NCBI GenBank assembly: GCA_900319035.1
Contig: ONMU01000008.1
Coordinates: 29,031 to 93,030, forward strand
DNA from: an uncultured Bacteroidales bacterium
Lineage (GTDB): Bacteria; Bacteroidota; Bacteroidia; Bacteroidales; Paludibacteraceae
Reading direction: 5' to 3'
DNA length: 64,000 nucleotides
Shown: in pieces, positions 1 to 10,099 of the stretch
How positions within the stretch are numbered: the stretch's first letter is position 1
Layout: each line of letters starts with the position of its first letter
The notes under the pieces: model-generated
Databases searched by the model: none
Seen by the model: the letters and a program-made list of their open reading frames with translations, nothing else
Told to the model about the DNA's origin: nothing
Translations under genes and position numbers: made by a program

Positions 1-2475
1 CAGAGCGCAGCCTTCTTTGAAGACCGGCATCTTCTGCAATTCGAAATCGCGGATTAGGAACTGCGAGAAGTTAAACAACGCCACTTCGTACAGCAGTTCA
101 TTGAGCGCCTGTTCATCCGCCGCCGGCAGGATGAGCAGTACCACGCTGGCTTGTTTGCGGTCATTGCTCCACTGCTGTTCCTCAACATCGGGAGAGTCGG
201 TCTTATCCGTCACCTCCGCTTGGTTTCGCAGTTCTGCTAAATCACCCGTAGCACCGCCTTTCTTGCTCTCCATACCTTGCCCTAACATCGCAAGCATATC
301 TTTTGCCATCGTTCCGAGCTCCGTACTTCCGTACTTCTCTACGAGTGTCTGTAGCTCCGCAGTAAACGCTTTCTGTCCTTCCGTACGGGCTACAGCTACC
401 GCATTGAGGAACAGGAATCGGGGCATAAGACGGCTCTGCTCGTAATTCGTCTCGGCATAGTTCTTATTCGCCTTAACGGTACGATAGTCGCCGTGTGTAT
501 AAGCGGCATAGGTAGCAGCATAGAGAGAATCTTGCTCTGCCAACATACGCAACATACGCGCTATATATGCTTCGTCATTACGCAAAGCGCGCAAACGGAG
601 ATCCTCATGTATATCCGCCAAACAAGGATGTTGGGGGAATCGTTTCTCTATTTCCGACAAAGTCTCTTGCGCTAATGGCTCGTCCTCCACTTTGTCACGG
701 TAAATAAAGTAGAGCGCCACCATCGCTTCGCGCCAAAGGCTGTCGCAAGCAGCAAAATCCTGCGGTGTCTTGGGAATCTGCTGGAGGTAATACTCCGGTT
801 TGTGATTATCGGTCTCAAGAGGCGTCGTTTGGCGTTTGAGCGAGTCGGCAGCCAAAGAGTCTGCTCCATAGCCTTCCGAAGAAGCTAATTCATCTCCATA
901 GGCCTCGGGTGCAACCACCTGCTTGCTCTGCCGTCTCCAGTTATCTTCCAACGGACGGTTACCCCATAGACGCATCCATTCCTGCTTGCCTTGTTTGATC
1001 AACTGAGGATTGTAGAAATACCACTCACCTTTCTGGAAATTACCACCACCGAGCATGTTTGCGGTATTGACACTACGCAAGTCTCTTCCTCCGCGCGCGA
1101 TGGAAAGTGCGTCTTCTGCCTGTTGGGTAGAGTCCGCTTTTTCCGCAGCGATGAGATCGGCTATAATACGCTCCACTATCTCTCGCTGTTGTTCCTCCGT
1201 CATCTGACTGAGTCGCTGTAACGAGTCTTGGAGCTGCGCCTGATTATATGCCACAATCAACTCATCCAGCACTTCTGACCGTTTCTGAAGACGGGCATAA
1301 CGTTCGTCGTCCGCTGTCAGGATAGTAACCACCTCGCGATAACAAGGTTGCGCTTTCGCATACGCGCGCAAATCATAATATATATCACCTGCGCGTATGA
1401 GTACCGCAGCTTTCGCAGTACCGGCTTCCGTAGCTTGCGATATAGCTTTCTCGTACATCTCCAGTGCCTGAGTAGTATCTTTAGCTCCTAAATAGATATT
1501 ACCCATTGCGCCGTATAGTTGATCCAGTTTGTCCTTGTATTTGGACTGCTTGGTCATGGTTCGTAATTGCCTTAGGGCTTTCTTTCCGCCCAATTCGGCG
1601 ATGCGTACGCGCGCATTGAACTCCATCTCAATAGGAGGCGCCATACGTACCACGGATTTATAAGCGCGGATGGCTTCATCGCGTTGATTCTCTTTCTCGT
1701 AGAGTTGACCTAAGACATAAGCGAACCGCGGACGATAGACTGTACGTTTCTCGTACGGCATAGCTAACTTGACAAAAGGAAGCGCCGCCTTATACTGCTG
1801 ACCATGCAGCAACACATCCGCTTTGACGGCGGAATAAAGCCGAGCGTGCTTCTTGCTCAGTGCATCTATCTGCACGCGATTGAGCATGTCTTCCGCCTCG
1901 TATTGCCAACCCATCTCAGCATAAGCGCGTGCGATCCATAACTGCGCCTGAGCGATCATATCCGGGTCGTTCTGGTAATGATTGATGATATACTGGAATG
2001 TACTGACTGCTCCGAGGAAATCTCCTTTATGGAACTCCGCCTCACCCAGACGGATCCAAGCAAGCGTCATACGAGCGTTGAACTCCTCACTTTGCAGCCA
2101 TAGTTTATATTTGGGATCACGAGCTTTCTTAGGATTACGTTTCGGTTTGGTTTTGATAGAGTGCAGTTTGATACATTTACGACATTTCTCGATGGTCTTA
2201 TCCATCTGAGATGCACTCGCTTCGGCAGCTGTATGATTGCTGACCGGATAGAGATAGAGGACGCGGCTGTAGTCATCCGTATTAGCATCACGGATGGCTT
2301 TGAGTCCCTCATCATAGGCTATATTGCCATTAAAAAGAATATTATATTTGACCTTTGTCTGATGGAACGAACGAGTCGCCCATGTGTTTTTCTGGGTAGA
2401 GCAAGAGGGAAGGAGTATTATCGCGATGAGGGCGATAACAATTGAGATTTGATATTTAAGATTGGATATTTTCAA
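1..2475 (-). CDS. porW: PorW/SprE-like T9SS TPR lipoprotein (3' end outside window)
   Basis: An open frame of about 825 codons runs from a TTG at 2475 off the window edge, so the C-terminus is missing. The start is followed by a hydrophobic leader and a lipobox LLPSC, with the lipidated Cys at residue 25. The mature start (CSTQKNTW..., then YNILFNGN and AYDEGL) is the hallmark opening of the SprE/PorW family, the TPR lipoproteins needed for type IX secretion and, in flavobacteria, gliding. Several helical TPR-like repeats follow (for example GEAEFHKGDFLGAVSTF and GDIYYDLRAYAKAQPCY). It is the last gene of the run starting at 14449 and lies 28 bp after tsaB. The leader codons before the lipobox are built from a 7-bp repeat (2441-2475), so the exact start is uncertain. 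The family call rests on remembered sequence similarity. Confidence 0.78.
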   Translation of the reverse strand, partial: MKISNLKYQISIVIALIAIILLPSCSTQKNTWATRSFHQTKVKYNILFNGNIAYDEGLKAIRDANTDDYSRVLYLYPVSNHTAAEASASQMDKTIEKCRKCIKLHSIKTKPKRNPKKARDPKYKLWLQSEEFNARMTLAWIRLGEAEFHKGDFLGAVSTFQYIINHYQNDPDMIAQAQLWIARAYAEMGWQYEAEDMLNRVQIDALSKKHARLYSAVKADVLLHGQQYKAALPFVKLAMPYEKRTVYRPRFAYVLGQLYEKENQRDEAIRAYKSVVRMAPPIEMEFNARVRIAELGGKKALRQLRTMTKQSKYKDKLDQLYGAMGNIYLGAKDTTQALEMYEKAISQATEAGTAKAAVLIRAGDIYYDLRAYAKAQPCYREVVTILTADDERYARLQKRSEVLDELIVAYNQAQLQDSLQRLSQMTEEQQREIVERIIADLIAAEKADSTQQAEDALSIARGGRDLRSVNTANMLGGGNFQKGEWYFYNPQLIKQGKQEWMRLWGNRPLEDNWRRQSKQVVAPEAYGDELASSEGYGADSLAADSLKRQTTPLETDNHKPEYYLQQIPKTPQDFAACDSLWREAMVALYFIYRDKVEDEPLAQETLSEIEKRFPQHPCLADIHEDLRLRALRNDEAYIARMLRMLAEQDSLYAATYAAYTHGDYRTVKANKNYAETNYEQSRLMPRFLFLNAVAVARTEGQKAFTAELQTLVEKYGSTELGTMAKDMLAMLGQGMESKKGGATGDLAELRNQAEVTDKTDSPDVEEQQWSNDRKQASVVLLILPAADEQALNELLYEVALFNFSQFLIRDFELQKMPVFKEGCAL
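2441..2475. repeat. 7-bp-period array at the porW start
   Basis: Five heptamer units begin at 2441, 2448, 2455, 2462 and 2469 (ATTGAGA, TTTGATA, TTTAAGA, TTGGATA, TTTTCAA). The array covers the TTG start and the first residues of the PorW-like lipoprotein. It belongs to the boundary-array class seen throughout the window. Confidence 0.65.
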
Positions 2476-2503
2476 TTTTACTCGTTATTACGGGATTAAG
2501 GAA

Positions 2504-3193
2504 TTATGATAAACCTTTGACGTGACTGGGAGCAGCGATGAACTCCTTGAGGTAGAACGGCTCGTAATACGCTAACTGCTGACCGCTGATAAGAGCCTGC
2601 TGATTACTGCTTGCTATCCGCTCTGCCAACACTCCTACATACTGCGCCTCCGGCACGATATTGGGAATGCAATGCCAATTGGGGTGTGTAAGCACTTTGG
2701 TACATTTCTCTGCTCCATCGCCGAAATAATAGACCGTTTCGTTGGTCGAGATCAGACTCTCTTCGCTCTCCACCACCACCGCCTTGGTCTCACCATTAAT
2801 CATCGTATAGACCTCCATGCGCCGTGCATCAATCATCGGAATCAAAATGTCTGAATGCCGAATGCTGAATGCTGAATGCTGCCTTGCTGCTTCGCAAAGC
2901 ACCTCCAAAGTCGGAACGGGAATCAGCGGAACGGATAGTCCGTAACAGAGTCCCTTGGCAGTGGATGTACCAATACGCAAACCGGTATAACTGCCGGGAC
3001 CTTCACTCAGCGCTACAGCATCCAAAGAGAGGTGCTGCTCCCTTGTGAACGAGAGCAGTTCCTCTATATAGGAAGGCAGCAACCGGGCATGGTTGCTACC
3101 CTCATAAGATATACACTGCTTGATCAGCGCACCGTCTTTACAGACGGCGGCTGAACAAACAGATGTACTGGTTTCGATACATAGTATCGTCAT
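2504..3193 (-). CDS. tsaB: TsaB, tRNA threonylcarbamoyladenosine biosynthesis protein
   Basis: The protein has 229 aa, full length for TsaB/YeaZ. TsaB is the inactive ASKHA-fold partner that, with TsaD and TsaE, transfers threonylcarbamoyl to A37 of ANN-decoding tRNAs in the cytoplasm. The sequence shows the N-terminal ETSTSVCSAAV strand, the family signature SEGPGSYTGLRIG and, in the second half, LIPMIDARRMEVY. An odd segment at about residues 104-115 (RQHSAFSIRHSD) is encoded by a 7-bp tandem repeat and replaces the usual short loop before LIPMIDARR. The gene starts 4 bp after the stop of the outer-membrane gene upstream, and the PorW-like gene follows, so a housekeeping tRNA-modification gene sits inside a surface/secretion operon. 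Confidence 0.93.
   Translation of the reverse strand: MTILCIETSTSVCSAAVCKDGALIKQCISYEGSNHARLLPSYIEELLSFTREQHLSLDAVALSEGPGSYTGLRIGTSTAKGLCYGLSVPLIPVPTLEVLCEAARQHSAFSIRHSDILIPMIDARRMEVYTMINGETKAVVVESEESLISTNETVYYFGDGAEKCTKVLTHPNWHCIPNIVPEAQYVGVLAERIASSNQQALISGQQLAYYEPFYLKEFIAAPSHVKGLS
2849..2883. repeat. CTGAATG heptamer array inside tsaB
   Basis: CTGAAT or CCGAAT recurs at 2851, 2858, 2865 and 2872, with a partial unit at 2879, giving an exact 7-bp period within the tsaB reading frame. Read on the minus strand the core is ATTCAG, the same core as the intergenic arrays at 40030-40069 and 50317-50349. Confidence 0.8.
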
Positions 3194-3197
3194 GCTT

Positions 3198-4628
3198 TTA
3201 GAACAATTTGGAGTCCTTGTATTGTCTCTTCTTCGGGAAGTTGAAATGATAAGCCAACTTCACGCCTGCGCTGACATAACCAAGCTTGGAAGCATAGGTC
3301 TTCGTTGCAGAAAGTACCTCTACATCAGCAGGGTTCGATCCCTGAGGAGGAGTAACGGAGATAAGGGGAGACTCCGAGGTTTTATTCTTATAACTGCTGT
3401 AAACGCCGTAATCAACATAAGCGCCCAGACCGAGCGAGTTACCGCCCTTGAGGATCCACTCATAACCAAATTCAGCACCAAGCAGCACATTGATAACGAA
3501 CTGATCGCCGTTATCCGTACCTTTCAGTTTCTTCTGGTCATCACGCAGGATACCGGTGATTACCTCATTACCTACAGTAACGTCTGTTTCTTGGAAATGC
3601 GCTTGGATTAAGGTGTTCGCATTGTCCGAGATAGTCTGCTTATACGGAGTATAAACCGGCATCATCAGTTTCGGACCGAAGTTAAAGAAGAAACCGCAGT
3701 CATGAATAAGGGTGAACATAAGCGGAATCTCCATAACGATTGCACCATCATTCTCTTTCACTTGGTCAGCACGAATCGTATAATCTACGGTCATCGGGTT
3801 GTTCTTATCTCCATCAGAGAGGTTATTGAGCTGGGAGTTAACACCCGTTTTCATACCACTCTGCGAGTAACCGAGACTGATACCGGTCAAGATACCGAGA
3901 TCCACAGGGCGACCGGCTTTGGTCCAATAGTGCGCATACTGGAGATCCAGCAAGCCTTCACCACCGATCACTCTACTTCCGTTGTCCGTTTTGTGGAGCA
4001 AAGAAGCTACACCACCGCGTACACCAATCGTGAATCGGTCATATTTACCCTTGAAGTTCTGTTTCGACTTGATGGAATCACCTTTCTCCATCTCTCTATC
4101 GGTTTGAGGAGCCTCCTCTACCTTTGCGGGTTCAGCAACCGGCTCTTCCGCCGGTTTCTCTTCCACTACCGGAGCCACAACAGGCTCTTCCTTTTTCACT
4201 TCCTCTGCGGGTTTCTCGGCAGGTTTCTCTGCCGGTTTGATTTCCTCAATCGGCGTACCGGATTCGAAAGCTTTTTTGGCTTCTTTCTGCTCCTCCGCAG
4301 CTTTCTTGGAAGCTTCTTCTGCTCGTCCGTTCACCGGAATAAGGCAGTCTTCGCACATCCACGAATAGATATTCATTAACAGTACACCATCCGGGAAACG
4401 CTTGGTACCCAACTGACGTACGGTATGTACTTTATCCCATACCCAAGTAGAAGGTGTCTCGCCGGTGCAGTACTTTTGGCACTCGCGCTTAATCATTACG
4501 GAGTCGCCTATTGCCACTTTGAACTCATGTTTCGGAGCTGGTTGTGCAGCCTGCTGTGCCGACAACGTCGACACAACAGATGCACTTACTATAGTGGCTG
4601 CAAATAGAATTGTTTTTAACGTCTTCAT
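3198..4628 (-). CDS. Outer-membrane beta-barrel protein with Pro/Glu/Lys-rich linker
   Basis: The 476-aa protein has a signal peptide (about residues 1-24, ending near LSAQ). A small N-terminal domain carries two cysteine pairs (ECQKYC and WMCEDC). A low-complexity stretch (about residues 105-180) is rich in A, E, K and P, with tandem KPAE units. A C-terminal half of alternating aromatic and glycine beta strands (GVRGGVASLL, LLGAEFGYEW, GAYVDYGVY) ends in YVSAGVKLAYHFNF, as expected of a barrel of the OmpA/PorT-like porin class. The linker may cross the periplasm or bind peptidoglycan, but no OmpA motif is visible. Its place between a giant T9SS-type cargo and tsaB/porW suggests an envelope role. 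No specific family is recognised. Confidence 0.7.
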   Translation of the reverse strand: MKTLKTILFAATIVSASVVSTLSAQQAAQPAPKHEFKVAIGDSVMIKRECQKYCTGETPSTWVWDKVHTVRQLGTKRFPDGVLLMNIYSWMCEDCLIPVNGRAEEASKKAAEEQKEAKKAFESGTPIEEIKPAEKPAEKPAEEVKKEEPVVAPVVEEKPAEEPVAEPAKVEEAPQTDREMEKGDSIKSKQNFKGKYDRFTIGVRGGVASLLHKTDNGSRVIGGEGLLDLQYAHYWTKAGRPVDLGILTGISLGYSQSGMKTGVNSQLNNLSDGDKNNPMTVDYTIRADQVKENDGAIVMEIPLMFTLIHDCGFFFNFGPKLMMPVYTPYKQTISDNANTLIQAHFQETDVTVGNEVITGILRDDQKKLKGTDNGDQFVINVLLGAEFGYEWILKGGNSLGLGAYVDYGVYSSYKNKTSESPLISVTPPQGSNPADVEVLSATKTYASKLGYVSAGVKLAYHFNFPKKRQYKDSKLF

Positions 4629-4645
4629 AGTGCTACCTCCTATTC

Positions 4646-7600
4646 TTATTTAACAATGTAACGTAAAGTTGATTTATCGTTTTCGCTGACGATCTCTACC
4701 AAGTAGAATCCGTGCTCGTAACCCGCCTTGATGGTGAAGGACTCTTCGCCACGAACGGTGTACGAACCCTTATTCAGGCCCTCGGTGGTATAGACACGAA
4801 TGGTAGTCTGCTCCTCCGGATTGAGGTTCACTACACGGATGTCCTCACCCGGACGTGCAAGCGAAGGCATGAGTGCAGGAGCAGGAGAAGCGCCTTTGAC
4901 TACCCAATGGTTTGTCTCACCGCGCGCACCACACTTAGCACCTTCAGAAGCAGGCAACTCAACGATTGCATAGTACGTACCGGCATCCAGTACCGAACCA
5001 TCCGACTTGGTATAGTAGAAACCATAGCCAAGGAAGATGTCTTTCGGCGTGGATACTTTGTACCACTGAACAAGGTCGGTCTCGTCTTCCTCTAATCTCC
5101 AACCAGGCATATTCTCATTTATATCCCGACGGTCGATCATCAAAAGACGGTCACCGTACTTCGAGTACATTTTGAGGGTCGTAGAATACTTACCTTCGAT
5201 CTTAAGAGTGAGCGTAACAACTGTGTCGCAGTCATATTCACCAGCAACGATCTTATGGGTATAAGTACCGCCATCATAGATGATGGTATCGAGGTCGCTC
5301 AACTTCCACTCATAGTAGAAGCAAGCTTCCTTATCCATCGATTTGGTCTCATCCGGAAGGATAGTGAGGTCGATAGCTACAATACTATCGCATCCATTGG
5401 AAGCGCCACCGGGAATCGTATCTACATATACTCCCGCGATAGAACAAATAGAGTCGATGACTGTCGTTCCGGTTTGATCGTTTACAACCCAATGATATTT
5501 CTTGCAAGCTTGTTCTTTGACAGTGTCACCATGAACCGGATCAAGGATGGTCAGGTCGAGATACATCTTGTGTATGCATGCATTAGGCGTCAACACATTC
5601 ACGGAATCAAATGTCGAAGCCGTGTAGGTAGAATCCTTCAAGTTCCAGTAATACGATTTACAGGTATCTATTTTTATAGTATCACTAAACGTATTGTAGA
5701 ACAAGTCGCTCGGGATCGAATCGCCACACTCGGTAACTATCTGATAACGGATTACCTGTGCTTCGTCGCTAATCGCTGCAGTCGGATCGATCGGCTTAAA
5801 CTCATCGTTAGCATCATTGATACTACGCTCCCAAATAATCTCGCTTACGATAGCAATCGTGTCGTAATACGGAGCTATGGTACGCTCGTCAGCAAACTGT
5901 GTCTGCAACCAAGCATCAGCTGCAGCATAATCAATAGGCTGACCCTTCTTGATGACTACTTGGTCAACAGCAGGAATATCCGGCAACTCGATGATGGTCG
6001 GGTTCACACGCTGTACTACGTGGATATAACAGATCGAATCCCACTCTGCCAAAGCAGTGTCGTTGATGAACGGAATGGAATCACGGATAAGCATCGTTGC
6101 AGGATCGTTTACATCCACCGTCCAAGTAACACCTGTGTACGGGTCAGTGAGGAGGTCACCGTCACAAGCCACCAACGTGGTATCCACAACGATGGAGTCA
6201 CGCGGACGTGCATCAATGATCTCCGCCCAAATATGAGTAGTATAATCCGAATGATAATCAATCAGCAGATCCGAAGAACCGGCGAGTATCGCACGACCGA
6301 TGTCATGCCATTTGTCCTCATTCGGAGCCAAGGTGTATGACTTCGATTTCGGAGTAGACAGCGTATCCAGATAGATCTTCGCAGATGCAGTACAAGAATT
6401 ATCACTCCAGTTAGTAACATGCAGACGCAGATCCTTGCCCTCCGGCACACGGTCAGGAGTGATCTCTGCACGATACCAAGTCTGCTGATTCTCCGGATTG
6501 ACATTACCGTGCTCCCAGTCGAACATCATCGGATTACGCATAGCGTCACCGGTGGTCTGCGGCATATTAATGCGTACCATTATATCCTTGTCTGATTTAA
6601 TACGAACGTAACCCGTAAGAGAATCCGAAGAGATATAACGACGGAGAGACTCGTCGATGAAGCCCTCTTGGAAGGTGGTCAAGTCGAAGTTTCTGCCCGT
6701 GAGTTTATTTACTCCCTTAGCCAGAATCTCACTCAACGGCTTAGTGCCTTTGTGATGACCACCATTTTTGTTGATTACACGTTTGCGAACCGGCATATTG
6801 CAATCCATTTCGTCTTGCAGCGTAGCAGTAGCCTCAATAGTAGCAGTACCGTTCAACTCATATGCGAGCGACGCGTCATGTATATACTTATAATTATTAC
6901 GTATGTACGGGAAGCAAACCAGATACCAGTGCTCCTGATTATCGCCCGGGATGATGTAATCTACATTCGGTACCAAGAGTTTTGCTTTCTGCTGATTTGG
7001 ATCCGGAGTAATCGAAGCATACTCACCATCGAACTTCGTTGTGAATCCGATATGACGGGTAGTCGTTACGTTGATATAGAGATCTATATCACCTACGGCA
7101 TAGAGCACCTGAGCAGGGAAAGATTTGCTTCTCTTCTCGTTTCCGGGAACTTTGCGCTTACGATAATCCTCCAGACCGTATTTCTCCAACAGGTCTTCCT
7201 GTGAGCTCAGACCTTCATATACCGCTACGGTGATCTCAGCGGACAATGAACTGTAGTTTCCAGTCCAGACGTTCAGACGCTTGTTGAACAGATTCGGGTC
7301 ACTCTTCAAGTCTGCAGTATTGATTCGATACCACATGGAGGTGTTTGCTTCCTGCTCAACATGTTTGCCGATAGTAAGCGGCTCTGCGTCATAACGGGTA
7401 TTACCGGTGTTAGCTTTTACCAACTCAGCACGGAACTGGAAGGCACCTGTACCGGCAGGACGCGTCACGCGAAGGATGATCGAGTCTTTCTTGAGGAACT
7501 GCTCAAACGTACCGGCAGGAACGGTATCCTGATAATGTTGGTTAGCCTTGAGCTCCTGACTCTTCGTCATCATCTTCTTCACAATCGGGAAAGCGAAAGC

Positions 7601-10039
7601 AGCCTCAGCCTTGACAGTCATCTTCGCATTCGTCGTGTTGATCAAGTGAGCAATAGGTTTCTGTTTCTCCTCCATATTGCGAACCAAGTCAATCTCGGAT
7701 TGCGGGATGATGTACCAAGCGGTATCCGTATTCTGAGTGTAAAGCGAATCCCATTGGATAGGAATAAGCGTCAGACCATCTGCATAGATAGTATCAAACG
7801 GCTCTGTCTGCGGAATACGGGTTGCTTCAATATGTACCGAAGTGGTGGCTTGCAGGTTGACATAAACGATGCTATCCGACAGGGTCTCGAACACACTGTT
7901 CTGCAAGGTAATAGAACGCGAACCCTTGCTTGCGAGCGAGAAGTCCTGAATAGACGGGGCTTCGTTCATAGGACAAGAGTAAACCAACTGCGCTACACCC
8001 TTACAGGAAGCATTGTCTTTATTCTCTATCTTGATACGCACGTCATCAGAACTATTCATCACATCGCGCAGGTCGATCGCATACCAAACGTCAGCATCAG
8101 CAGCTTGCGTGTTGCCCGATACCCAGTTGAACGGAACAGCAGACGAGCAGCTGGTACCCGCAGCCTCTTCGGTCAGACGAATCTGAAGAACTACATCTTG
8201 CGTAGAAATAACACGAAGATAAATGGTATCTTGTGCAATGTTCTCAAACATATTACGAGACAGCGTACGGGTGTACGAGCCATTAGCAGCAATCGTGAGA
8301 CTGCGTTTCTCGTTTGCAATCGAATCCGGGCACTCCAACGAAAGCTCTGCCTCGATCTTAGCCGGCGCATCAGCACTCAAGTTCTGCACAAAGACAGTCG
8401 GGAATTTAGCCGATTTGTCACGTGCCTCCGCCATGGCAATCTTGTACCAAACGGTATCGTTAGCATTCTGCCTTGCGCCGTTGTCCCAATCGAACTTAAC
8501 TGCCGTCAAGCAGGCATCATCAGCCGTCTTGGTCTTAGCAGCCTTAGTCGTTGCCCAGAACTTGATATCCTGATTGGTTGTAATACCGATCCAAACAGTA
8601 TCGGACATCATCGCGTAGGAAGAGTAACCAAGAACACGGGAAACCTCCTTGCCGTCCGCAGCAATCGTACGGGTAACTTCCTGCAAATCAATATACGGAC
8701 AAGAGAAAGCCATCTCTGCTTTCACTTTAGCCGATGATCCACCTAAGTTAATGAGGTGAACAACGATATCCTGCACATTCTCTTTGGCTTCGGCTACGTC
8801 AATCGCATACCACACTGTAGTACGCGCTTCTTGCGTATGACCGTCTTCCCAGTTGAAATCGATATTGGTCTTACAAGCTTTACCTTCACGTACGTGTTTG
8901 AAACGTCCGTAGAAGTGAACATCCTGATCGGTCTCGGTCAAGAGATAGATATAATGAACACTCTCATCCAAACCGTCCAACATGTTCTTCTTGTACACCA
9001 CGATCTCCTCTTCTCCGGCGCCCAATACATAATCTGTATTGCTGGTACCGTAAGCCGGCAATTTGAACGCCATCTTAACGGAAACGTTCGCTGTTTCTGT
9101 ACCTTCATTACGATAGGTAAACTCCGGCTCATACTTAGCTGTGTCTCGCATCTCAGCTACTGAAATACGATAGAGGTGCGTACCGGCTGTGATCACAAAA
9201 TCGCTCTCTACATGCAACTCCTCGTACGAAGAAACAGGGATGACCGGCTGTAAAGGCTGATCTACCAACTCTACCTTGATCGATACCTGAGACTCAAGAT
9301 TCTCGATTCCGAAATAGAGTTCGTCGGGCTGTACGTTGAGAATCATGTCACGCGGAATGGTATCCAAGATAGACTCACCCGGAGCCAATACGAAATCACG
9401 TCTGGTGGTACCGGACGAAGGACAGTCCATAGATTGACCTACCTTCAGGTTGACCGTCTGCAAACCGGTATTGGTCAAGGTGATCTTGGCATCCTTGTTC
9501 GACGCGTTCTTCACAGGAGTCAGATCCACTTTCCACCAAGCGGAAAAGCTGGGATTCTGGCTGGTCTCTGTGTCCCACTTGAGTACACGTGCGTCCCTAC
9601 AGGTCTCATCCAGATCTGCGGTTTCAAATACCTTTGCGCTCAGCTTGACTCTTCCGTCCGTCGTGAGCGTCAGGTAAATCTCCGTTTGTTTCATACGAAC
9701 GAGCATGGAAGCGTTCGCAGTGTAGGTTTTGTACTGGTGGGCAGCAATCGAGTAACTCTTCGACTCCGTCTGTCCTGCCACATAGGCAGTCATGCTCACA
9801 TCCACTGATGTGCCCACCCAATTACTCGGATTGGTTAAGTACAAGGTAAGGGAGGGATTATCCTCTTGATACAGAGGAGCTAAGTCAACACGATACCACT
9901 TGGTACCTTCTGAGTGCTCCACACCCTTGTCCCAATCAAAGTCAATAGCATTGGCTTTGGTACTACCATCATTACGTCCGATAGCCATCGCAAAGACAGT
10001 CATCATTGACGCCATGGTCAGTAAGAAAAACTTCTTCAT
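4646..10039 (-). CDS. Giant secreted repeat protein with T9SS type A sorting domain
   Basis: This 1797-aa secreted protein has a signal peptide at residues 1-20. The first two thirds contain about ten tandem modules of 110-130 aa, each opening with a pattern like (F/L)xWDxG...WY(R/A/K)(V/I)(D/A) and ending in a beta-rich segment, for example DFDWDKG...WYRVDL and KFDWDNG...WYKIAM. These resemble PPC-like beta sandwiches. Three or four 70-80-aa units of the CxxYxW...CD(S/T)(I/V)V.LxL class follow. The last 75 aa (PSLARPGEDIRVVNL to the final LRYIVK) match the Por secretion tail, including IRVYTTEGLNKG and GFYLVEIV. It is probably secreted by the T9SS and attached to the surface. It starts 60 bp after the 435-aa gene and is followed 17 bp later by the barrel gene. 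Confidence 0.8.
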   Translation of the reverse strand: MKKFFLLTMASMMTVFAMAIGRNDGSTKANAIDFDWDKGVEHSEGTKWYRVDLAPLYQEDNPSLTLYLTNPSNWVGTSVDVSMTAYVAGQTESKSYSIAAHQYKTYTANASMLVRMKQTEIYLTLTTDGRVKLSAKVFETADLDETCRDARVLKWDTETSQNPSFSAWWKVDLTPVKNASNKDAKITLTNTGLQTVNLKVGQSMDCPSSGTTRRDFVLAPGESILDTIPRDMILNVQPDELYFGIENLESQVSIKVELVDQPLQPVIPVSSYEELHVESDFVITAGTHLYRISVAEMRDTAKYEPEFTYRNEGTETANVSVKMAFKLPAYGTSNTDYVLGAGEEEIVVYKKNMLDGLDESVHYIYLLTETDQDVHFYGRFKHVREGKACKTNIDFNWEDGHTQEARTTVWYAIDVAEAKENVQDIVVHLINLGGSSAKVKAEMAFSCPYIDLQEVTRTIAADGKEVSRVLGYSSYAMMSDTVWIGITTNQDIKFWATTKAAKTKTADDACLTAVKFDWDNGARQNANDTVWYKIAMAEARDKSAKFPTVFVQNLSADAPAKIEAELSLECPDSIANEKRSLTIAANGSYTRTLSRNMFENIAQDTIYLRVISTQDVVLQIRLTEEAAGTSCSSAVPFNWVSGNTQAADADVWYAIDLRDVMNSSDDVRIKIENKDNASCKGVAQLVYSCPMNEAPSIQDFSLASKGSRSITLQNSVFETLSDSIVYVNLQATTSVHIEATRIPQTEPFDTIYADGLTLIPIQWDSLYTQNTDTAWYIIPQSEIDLVRNMEEKQKPIAHLINTTNAKMTVKAEAAFAFPIVKKMMTKSQELKANQHYQDTVPAGTFEQFLKKDSIILRVTRPAGTGAFQFRAELVKANTGNTRYDAEPLTIGKHVEQEANTSMWYRINTADLKSDPNLFNKRLNVWTGNYSSLSAEITVAVYEGLSSQEDLLEKYGLEDYRKRKVPGNEKRSKSFPAQVLYAVGDIDLYINVTTTRHIGFTTKFDGEYASITPDPNQQKAKLLVPNVDYIIPGDNQEHWYLVCFPYIRNNYKYIHDASLAYELNGTATIEATATLQDEMDCNMPVRKRVINKNGGHHKGTKPLSEILAKGVNKLTGRNFDLTTFQEGFIDESLRRYISSDSLTGYVRIKSDKDIMVRINMPQTTGDAMRNPMMFDWEHGNVNPENQQTWYRAEITPDRVPEGKDLRLHVTNWSDNSCTASAKIYLDTLSTPKSKSYTLAPNEDKWHDIGRAILAGSSDLLIDYHSDYTTHIWAEIIDARPRDSIVVDTTLVACDGDLLTDPYTGVTWTVDVNDPATMLIRDSIPFINDTALAEWDSICYIHVVQRVNPTIIELPDIPAVDQVVIKKGQPIDYAAADAWLQTQFADERTIAPYYDTIAIVSEIIWERSINDANDEFKPIDPTAAISDEAQVIRYQIVTECGDSIPSDLFYNTFSDTIKIDTCKSYYWNLKDSTYTASTFDSVNVLTPNACIHKMYLDLTILDPVHGDTVKEQACKKYHWVVNDQTGTTVIDSICSIAGVYVDTIPGGASNGCDSIVAIDLTILPDETKSMDKEACFYYEWKLSDLDTIIYDGGTYTHKIVAGEYDCDTVVTLTLKIEGKYSTTLKMYSKYGDRLLMIDRRDINENMPGWRLEEDETDLVQWYKVSTPKDIFLGYGFYYTKSDGSVLDAGTYYAIVELPASEGAKCGARGETNHWVVKGASPAPALMPSLARPGEDIRVVNLNPEEQTTIRVYTTEGLNKGSYTVRGEESFTIKAGYEHGFYLVEIVSENDKSTLRYIVK

Positions 10040-10099
10040 GAACTTTGTTGATTAAGTTAATAATTATTATTTATTTATTTCAGTATTTTTGTCTTGTTA

